Part shown: positions 58,337 through 64,000 of the stretch, in pieces
Layout of the letters: each line of letters begins with the position of its first letter
Numbering within the stretch: the stretch's first letter is position 1
From: Gammaproteobacteria bacterium
Lineage (GTDB): Bacteria; Pseudomonadota; Gammaproteobacteria; Pseudomonadales; Pseudohongiellaceae
Assembly: GCA_029246545.1 (NCBI GenBank)
Contig: JAQWMX010000010.1
Span: forward strand, 1-64,000
Length of the DNA stretch: 64,000 nt
Direction: 5' to 3'
The notes under the pieces: model-generated
Seen by the model: the letters and a program-made list of their open reading frames with translations, nothing else
Database searches by the model: none
What the model was told of the DNA's origin: nothing
Program-made: the position numbers and the translations under genes

Positions 58337-60478
58337 TTAGTGAGCAAGCGCATCTGGTCTAATTTGGAACTGTACCATTTTACCAACTTGGCCTTGTCCA
58401 CCTTCAGTATGCCAAATCATGTTTGAACCATAGTTCGCCCATAAGCTTCGACCTTTCCAGCCGGCATCCGGATCATCGATACGTCCATCTAGCCCTCTAT
58501 GATAAAAACCCAATGGGTAAGGCACACGCATTGTAGTCCACTCACCAGATTCAGGGTCTAAAGCCATCAGTGAATCTGAAAATGAACCAGTTATAATTGG
58601 CGTATCTTTCCCTAAACCAATAACATCATGCTGATCTACCCAACCAAGATAATGGAAGTCTGCTCCAGCATTATCATCAGAATTAGTAAATCTTGGACCA
58701 TCAGTATCATACAAGGTCCAACCATTTTCACAGTGTGTTCCTACCTCAGTACCAGGGCCACTTGTCACTGAACATTGGTTACGATCAAACCGTGCCCAGT
58801 GGCTACTGCCTGCCAAAGATAACCAGACAACACCATTAGAATCAATATCAATACCGCGAGGATCAGAACCAGGATTAGGCACTTGGTAAACTTCTGAGAT
58901 ACAGGTTTCAGGCGGATTATTGCCGCGATTTAATCTAATGATGTGACCAGGATAAGTTTCGTTTGCGCCCCAAACAATATCACCATTATTTGGGTCAGGA
59001 ATCACAGAATACATATTAAGGCGTACTTCAGTATCCAGACTAGGGTCAGCTTCTTCACCCGGGATATTCCAGGGTTTTGTAATCACCCCATCGCCATTTG
59101 TATCTATTACTTGCGGGCACCAACCTTGAGAAAACTCCTCGTCGTGGGTCAGATCAAATAAACGCGTATTAACCCAGCCAAATGCAGGTCCGGCAATTTC
59201 GTTATAGTACATTGTACTATCCGGGTCAGATGCCATCTGTAAGTGATGCGTAGAAAAGCAGGTATCAATCAACTCGAATTCGCCAGTAGCAGGATCATAA
59301 ACAGAAGCCTGTCGAATGCTAAAAGTCAGTGGGTAATATTGTCCATACTTATTATCAGAGTCCTCTCCACACCATTCTGGTTGATCGAGACGGTTACGAA
59401 CAGTTGAAGTTAGCCATATTCGACCATCAGGCCCCATCATAGGGTTATGCGGATCAGAAGGATTTTCGGGACTCCACAAAGCCTCATCCCCCCAAAAGTT
59501 GGAAGGCTGAATTGCCAATGGGAAACGACTAGCTACATCGCGCGGATCTCCCTTGGTTGGAATATTCACTTTTGAGAAAACATTTGTTACCGGATCCATT
59601 ATGGCAATATAACCATGGCCAGAAGAAACAGCATACGTAGGGCCATAAGCATTTACCCTAGGGTTGTTTTTATCAGTTGAAACCATGTCGTGCATAAAGT
59701 CATGATCTCCACCTATATCTCGTTGTGTGATTACGACATTACGCTCAATGCCTTGTGGACGAGGTGGAACAGGAGGAAGTGCACCATCTTCAATTCTATC
59801 AGTCCATTCAGACATGACTCCTGCCATACCCTGAACGCCGATTCCTGCAAAAAGACCAAACATTTGGTTACCACGAACACCTGTTTGGGTTCTGTATATC
59901 CAGGCTTCTTCTGATGAATCGAATCCCAAATGGTCCATGTGACTCAGGCCGCGAGTTAACTCATTGCCCAATTGATGACAAAAACCACAACCTCTTTTGA
60001 ATTCATGGATGAAACGTCTTTGGCTGGTTATGTCTTGGGTAAATCCATTTTCTAATGGAGAATTGAACACATCTTGGCCAGGTATTTCCAATAAGGATAA
60101 CCAGTAATTCCCAGGGTAAACTTGAGCAGCTTCAGAAGCCGAAGGTGCAACGATAGCTGTCAGGTTAAGGTCTCTATCACCCGGTCGACCTTCAATTGAC
60201 TGATTATCAGCCAAGCCATAGCCCCTTACCCAGACATTATAGGTTGCTACAGGCAATTCAGGCAGTACATAACGGCCTTCATCATCAGTCACAACGATTT
60301 TAGTGTAATGTGAATCTAATTCGTCAGTTTCAGCAATTACCCAGACCCCTGCTTCCGGGCCATTAGCACTAGTAACTGCGCCAGTGATATAGCCTTCGGG
60401 CATTACATTTTCTTGAGCATTTAACAGACCACTGAATAGCAATAACCCTAGTGCAGAGACTTTACAAATATTATTCAT
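58337..60478 (-). CDS. Exported protein: CNA/carboxypeptidase-like domain, CxxCH haem site and beta-propeller
   Basis: 713 aa. Signal peptide 1-22. Residues about 27-108 form a carboxypeptidase-regulatory-like beta-sandwich (GYITGAVTSANGPEAGVWVIAE, DDEGRYVLPELP). A single c-type haem motif CGFCH gives C164, C167 and H168. The rest (from about 245) reads as repeated blades with GYIAIMDPVTNVFSKV, MGPDGRIWLTSTV, GIDIDSNGVVWLSLAGSSHWARFDR and SDSLMALDPESGEWTTMRVP, like the virginiamycin-B-lyase (Vgb) propeller group. A periplasmic oxidoreductase or lyase is possible; the substrate is unknown. It has its own terminator and no operon partners. Confidence 0.78.
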   Translation of the reverse strand: MNNICKVSALGLLLFSGLLNAQENVMPEGYITGAVTSANGPEAGVWVIAETDELDSHYTKIVVTDDEGRYVLPELPVATYNVWVRGYGLADNQSIEGRPGDRDLNLTAIVAPSASEAAQVYPGNYWLSLLEIPGQDVFNSPLENGFTQDITSQRRFIHEFKRGCGFCHQLGNELTRGLSHMDHLGFDSSEEAWIYRTQTGVRGNQMFGLFAGIGVQGMAGVMSEWTDRIEDGALPPVPPRPQGIERNVVITQRDIGGDHDFMHDMVSTDKNNPRVNAYGPTYAVSSGHGYIAIMDPVTNVFSKVNIPTKGDPRDVASRFPLAIQPSNFWGDEALWSPENPSDPHNPMMGPDGRIWLTSTVRNRLDQPEWCGEDSDNKYGQYYPLTFSIRQASVYDPATGEFELIDTCFSTHHLQMASDPDSTMYYNEIAGPAFGWVNTRLFDLTHDEEFSQGWCPQVIDTNGDGVITKPWNIPGEEADPSLDTEVRLNMYSVIPDPNNGDIVWGANETYPGHIIRLNRGNNPPETCISEVYQVPNPGSDPRGIDIDSNGVVWLSLAGSSHWARFDRNQCSVTSGPGTEVGTHCENGWTLYDTDGPRFTNSDDNAGADFHYLGWVDQHDVIGLGKDTPIITGSFSDSLMALDPESGEWTTMRVPYPLGFYHRGLDGRIDDPDAGWKGRSLWANYGSNMIWHTEGGQGQVGKMVQFQIRPDALAH

Positions 60479-60691
60479 ACCTTTCCCCCAACCTTATTAA
60501 ATTATATTTTTAATATTTCTATTTCATATAATAAAAGTGCCATCGATTAAAGCATAACTAATACATAAACAAAAAGTATGTGGTTTATTTTAGCTAGTAG
60601 ATTTGATAGTTTCATCACCACCTAAAAGACCATGAGTTTTTGCTCTTTTTATTCTTCTTTTTTCAATGTTATTAATTAATAAGGAATTCAC

Positions 60692-62854
60692 TTGGTAAAC
60701 CGAATCCAACAAGGCGGGCTTAGTATCTGCAAAGTTATTTATGACTTAGTCATGGATGAAATCTTGCCTGGCACAAAAATAGAACCGACACATTTCTGGA
60801 TTAAATTTGAGGATTTGATTAATCAGCTAGGCCCTGAAAATAAAGCCTTACTTAACAAGCGAGATGAGCTTCAATCAAAAATAGATACTTGGTATCAACA
60901 ACAAGCAAGTTTCGATGTTGATCAGCATAAACAATTTTTAGAAGAAATTGGTTATCTCTTACCTGAAGGTGATGCTTTTCAAATAAGCACAACCAATGTT
61001 GATAGTGAGATTGCTGGAACCGCGGGCCCACAATTAGTAGTACCAATTAATAATGCGCGCTTTGCACTGAATGCTGCCAATGCACGTTGGGGTAGTTTGT
61101 TTGATGCCTATTATGGAACTGATGTCATAGCTGAGAGCAAAGGCTTAGAAAAAAGCTCTGCATACAACTCAGCTCGTGGCGACGAAGTCATAAAACTTGC
61201 TAACAAGTTTCTTGATCAAGCGGTTCCTTTAAATAATGGCTCACACCAAAACGTCATTGAGTATCGTCTAAGGGATAAAGAACTCGTCGCCATTTTTGCA
61301 GATCAGTCTGAGAATCAACTTAAAAACCCAGCACAATTGCTTGGCTATAACGGAGTCAATGAACTCGAATCTCTTTTGCTAATTAACAATGGTTTGCATA
61401 TTGATATCCAGCTCGATAGAAATCACCCTATAGGCAAAAAATCCTTGTCTAGCGTAAAAGATATTGTGCTGGAATCTGCCATCAGCACGATCTTGGATTT
61501 TGAAGATTCGGTTTCCACCGTTGATGCCGAAGACAAAACACTTGCCTATAAAAACTGGCTCAACTTAATGAAAGGAACCTTAAATACAACCTTCAATAAA
61601 GCTGGTAAATCCATAAATCGTAGTTTAAATCCAGATAGAAAATATCTAGATAGAGAAGGCAATACTTTCAGCCTACATGGCCGTAGTCTGCTATTAGTAC
61701 GGAACGTAGGGCATGCCATGTATACAGATGCCATTCTGGATAGCCAAGGCAATGAAATACCTGAGACCTTTTTAGATCTTATGCTAACCAGCCTATCTGC
61801 TTTACATGATCTACAAACAGACTCAGCTATAAGAAACAGTCGTACTGGCAGTATTTATATTGTAAAACCGAAAATGCACGGACCTGAAGAAGTTGCCTTC
61901 ACCAATAAATTATTCAGCTATGTGGAAGATGCGCTTGGCCTGGAATCTAACACTCTTAAAGTGGGTGTTATGGATGAAGAACGTCGTACTACTGTTAATT
62001 TAAAAGAATGCATTCGAGCAGTGAGTGAACGTTTAATGTTTATCAACACCGGCTTTCTTGATCGTACAGGCGATGAAATTCATACCAGTATGGAAGCTGG
62101 CGCCATGCTACCAAAAGAAGCTATAAAAGGTGAGCAATGGATTAAAGCTTATGAAGACTGGAACGTGGATGTTGGTATTGAATGTGGTCTGCAAGGTAAG
62201 GCCCAAATTGGTAAAGGTATGTGGGCAAAGCCGGATGAGATGCAGGAAATGATGTCGACTAAACAAGCTCAACCTTTAGCTGGAGCGAGTTGCGCATGGG
62301 TGCCCTCTCCTACAGCAGCCACATTACATGCCATACATTACCATCAGGTAAATGTAACGGAGCAACAATCTAAGGTTAGTGAGCGGCCTCGGGCTAGCCT
62401 GACAGACATTCTCACTCCACCTTTAATGTTGAAAACAAGCGTTGCTGAAAGCGACATCAAAAAAGATCTTGATAACAACAGTCAGAGCATTCTTGGCTAT
62501 GTTGTGCGTTGGATAGACCAAGGCATTGGTTGCTCTACAGTAGCTGACATCAACAATGTTGGCTTAATGGAAGATCGAGCTACTTTAAGAATTTCCAGTC
62601 AACATATAGCGAACTGGTTAAGACATGAGGTATGCACAGCAGAGCAGGTTATTGCTTCTATGCAGCGTATGGCCAAAATAGTTGATGAGCAAAATAGTCA
62701 TGACGACAATTACCAGAACATGGCACCTAATTACGAATCAAGTATTGCCTTTCAAGCAGCCAAAGATTTAATTTTTAAAGGCTGCGAACAAGCCAACGGT
62801 TATACAGAATTTATATTGCATGCTCGCCGGCGAGAACAAAAATCTAAAGGCTGA
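60692..62854 (+). CDS. glcB: Malate synthase G
   Basis: Condenses glyoxylate with acetyl-CoA to malate in glyoxylate and glycolate metabolism. 720 aa, the length of the G isoform. I accept a TTG start at 60692 because the family start (RIQQGGLSICKVIYDLV) lies directly after it and an AAGGA ribosome-binding site is 6-7 bp upstream. Key pieces: LLVRNVGHAMYTD with the catalytic arginine, FINTGFLDRTGDEIHTSMEAGAM, GASCAWVPSPTAATLHA with the reactive cysteine region, and LDFEDSVSTVDAEDK. No isocitrate lyase or glycolate oxidase is nearby. Confidence 0.96.
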   Translation: MVNRIQQGGLSICKVIYDLVMDEILPGTKIEPTHFWIKFEDLINQLGPENKALLNKRDELQSKIDTWYQQQASFDVDQHKQFLEEIGYLLPEGDAFQISTTNVDSEIAGTAGPQLVVPINNARFALNAANARWGSLFDAYYGTDVIAESKGLEKSSAYNSARGDEVIKLANKFLDQAVPLNNGSHQNVIEYRLRDKELVAIFADQSENQLKNPAQLLGYNGVNELESLLLINNGLHIDIQLDRNHPIGKKSLSSVKDIVLESAISTILDFEDSVSTVDAEDKTLAYKNWLNLMKGTLNTTFNKAGKSINRSLNPDRKYLDREGNTFSLHGRSLLLVRNVGHAMYTDAILDSQGNEIPETFLDLMLTSLSALHDLQTDSAIRNSRTGSIYIVKPKMHGPEEVAFTNKLFSYVEDALGLESNTLKVGVMDEERRTTVNLKECIRAVSERLMFINTGFLDRTGDEIHTSMEAGAMLPKEAIKGEQWIKAYEDWNVDVGIECGLQGKAQIGKGMWAKPDEMQEMMSTKQAQPLAGASCAWVPSPTAATLHAIHYHQVNVTEQQSKVSERPRASLTDILTPPLMLKTSVAESDIKKDLDNNSQSILGYVVRWIDQGIGCSTVADINNVGLMEDRATLRISSQHIANWLRHEVCTAEQVIASMQRMAKIVDEQNSHDDNYQNMAPNYESSIAFQAAKDLIFKGCEQANGYTEFILHARRREQKSKG

Positions 62855-62889
62855 TTAAATGAATAATTAAATGAATAGTAGCTACGTGC

Positions 62890-63753
62890 TTATAATTTAC
62901 CCAAGCCTTCAGTTAGCTCCACACTTACACCTTTGGGGTCGATAAATGATGCAGAATAAACTCCTAGCTCACTTATCCAATGATAAGGTTTGTCAAAAAC
63001 AATGCCTTTAGCTTCAAGCTCTCGACAAAACGCTTCTAGATTTTCAACCTCAAAACCGACGTGGTCGATAGCGGTACCTTGAGTAGCAGCAAATGGTCCA
63101 TCACCGAGGACAAAGGGCCTATCACCAAGTTGCCCAAAACTCATATTCATCCCCGGCACATTAGTAGCACTTCCTATAGTGCCTCGTGCCTGAGTTTCTA
63201 AATCAAACATGGTGTTATACCAATTCAAAAGCTCCTCATAAGCTTCTGCAGAATAATGAATATGGTAGCCAGTAAATTCTCTATGAAGGCTTTGATCTTC
63301 TTGTAATTCCACTTCCACACCACCTGGCAAAGTTACATAGGCATTGGTATAACCTTCTGCACCAGGAAAAATTGGCCCCATCTCTAATCCAGCATCCTCC
63401 CACTTAGTTATAAACTTATCGATATCACGAAGTTTGAAACCAAAATGATGCATAACGGTATCGACAGAAGCTAAGCTTGGCGTTTGTTCTTCAAACATGA
63501 CGATAAAGTTTTGAAACTTCACCGCAACTTCAGAACCTACCGTGATGAATTCACCATCAAAATGCTCAATCCATAGTGCAAGATGCTCTTCAATATCCGG
63601 CACATTTAAATGCACATGCCCAAAAGCTAAACCATTCTCATCAGGAGTGGCTAATTGAGCAGATGCTATCGGAGACAGAAGCCACGCTGAAACTACACTT
63701 ATACTTAAAACTCTAACAAAAGTTCTAAGACTTAATTTATTAATTAAAGACAT
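62890..63753 (-). CDS. Exported two-module VOC (glyoxalase/dioxygenase fold) protein
   Basis: 287 aa with a signal peptide cleaved near residue 32 (IASA-QLA). Two vicinal-oxygen-chelate modules follow, about 42-158 (GHVHLNVPDIEEHLALWIEHF, YVTLPGGVEVELQED) and 160-287 (YHIHYSAEAYEELLNWYNTMF, AIDHVGFEVENLEAFC, SFIDPKGVSVELTEG). Metal-ligand candidates such as H47, H205-type histidines and the Glu of VELQ/VELTE are present. VOC enzymes are usually cytoplasmic, so an exported form is unusual. Substrate unknown. It faces glcB with 35 bp between stops. Confidence 0.8.
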   Translation of the reverse strand: MSLINKLSLRTFVRVLSISVVSAWLLSPIASAQLATPDENGLAFGHVHLNVPDIEEHLALWIEHFDGEFITVGSEVAVKFQNFIVMFEEQTPSLASVDTVMHHFGFKLRDIDKFITKWEDAGLEMGPIFPGAEGYTNAYVTLPGGVEVELQEDQSLHREFTGYHIHYSAEAYEELLNWYNTMFDLETQARGTIGSATNVPGMNMSFGQLGDRPFVLGDGPFAATQGTAIDHVGFEVENLEAFCRELEAKGIVFDKPYHWISELGVYSASFIDPKGVSVELTEGLGKL

Positions 63754-63840
63754 ACGTACTCATTAATTATTGAATTGATAATAGGCATTAAACAAGAATT
63801 AGATGGAATGCGCTATAAGCGCTTGGCTTAAGCAATCAGG

Positions 63841-63873
63841 CTAATTGGTCCAACTAGTGCTGACGGGATACAG
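63841..63873 (-). repeat. Palindromic element, partial copy C beside tRNA-His
   Basis: 33 bp identical to the complement of 40727-40759, i.e. one full arm, the centre and the start of the second arm. It ends 20 bp before the 3' end of tRNA-His. Confidence 0.85.
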
Positions 63874-63893
63874 AATGATATGAAATATTGAAT

Positions 63894-63970
63894 TGGGGTG
63901 GCCGACGGGGATTGAACCCGCGACAACAGGAATCACAATCCTGGGCTCTACCAACTGAGCTACGGCCACC
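63894..63970 (-). tRNA. tRNA-His (anticodon GTG)
   Basis: Minus-strand cloverleaf of 77 nt including the encoded CCA (63894-63896). Starts with the extra 5' G typical of tRNA-His (GGTGGCCGTAGCTCAG); the D-arm AGCTCAGTTGGTAGAGC, anticodon loop ATTGTGATT with anticodon GTG, and T-arm GCGGGTTCAATCCCCGT are all clear. The acceptor pairs GTGGCCG with CGGCCAC, and the discriminator is C as expected. Confidence 0.96.
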
Positions 63971-64000
63971 ATTAAGACTTTCTGTTTGGTTCAAACAAAC

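Noticed and set aside
57600-64000. Prophage or integrative element at tRNA-His
   Set aside because: No integrase, phage or plasmid genes are present in the window; only a short repeat lies by the tRNA.

Overview
The window is AT-rich chromosomal DNA from a gammaproteobacterium. The evidence is gene content and gene order: gloA-rnf-nth near metG, mrdA-mrdB-rlpA-dacA-ybeD-lipB-lipA converging on leuS-lptE-holA, and rpsF-rpsR-rplI with dnaB-alr-radA, as in Pseudomonas-like genomes. Many exported enzymes (sulfatase, alkyl-sulfatase-like MBL, sorbosone-type dehydrogenase, c-type haem proteins, exported VOC protein, TonB receptor), NhaA and Rnf fit a marine heterotroph. I cannot name the genus; the OM182/Pseudohongiella-like groups are a guess.

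Layout. 1-2.5 kb: accessory genes (end of an upstream gene, exported sulfatase, GNAT lacking a normal start codon, NYN-domain protein). 2.5-7.5 kb, minus strand: nth, rnfE, rnfG, rnfD, a fused rnfB-rnfC, rnfA and gloA in one tight operon. 7.5-14.2 kb: Sfp-type phosphopantetheinyl transferase, two small zinc-ribbon proteins, sixA, a methyltransferase, metG and fhs. 14.4-17.6 kb: an exported one-haem protein, folD and trpD. 17.8-22.6 kb: a MacA-MacB-TolC-like efflux operon. 22.8-30.3 kb: the rod-shape/peptidoglycan and lipoate cluster. 30.3-35 kb: holA, yceI, lptE, leuS. 35.2-43.9 kb: cobO, nhaA, sorbosone-type dehydrogenase, a broken adenylate cyclase, an MBL hydrolase, a PepSY protein, queG and a triple DnaT-domain protein. 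44-57.6 kb: radA, alr, dnaB, a TonB receptor with a membrane-bound winged-helix regulator, rplI, a membrane protein, rpsR, rpsF, rlmB and rnr. 57.6-64 kb: a broken thermonuclease gene, a haem/beta-propeller exported protein, glcB, an exported VOC protein and tRNA-His.

The most unusual observation is the Rnf operon. The protein in the rnfB position is RnfB fused in frame to only the C-terminal ferredoxin part of RnfC. The NADH/FMN-binding part of RnfC is absent from the operon, while RnfA, D, G and E look intact with their flavin-attachment motifs.

A second theme is local genome decay around two short dispersed repeats. A 28-56 bp repeat (86-141, 39014-39041, 58010-58065) sits at the broken ends of an adenylate cyclase and a thermonuclease and at the end of the first gene. 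A 49 bp near-perfect palindrome (40727-40775) has half copies at 57671-57690 and beside tRNA-His at 63841-63873. No transposase, integrase or CRISPR array is visible.

Other points of note: acidic C-terminal tails on both S6 and L9 from the same operon, a TonB-receptor/regulator pair placed inside the otherwise conserved rplI-dnaB neighbourhood, three tandem DnaT-type domains in one protein, and two exported proteins each carrying a single CxxCH motif.
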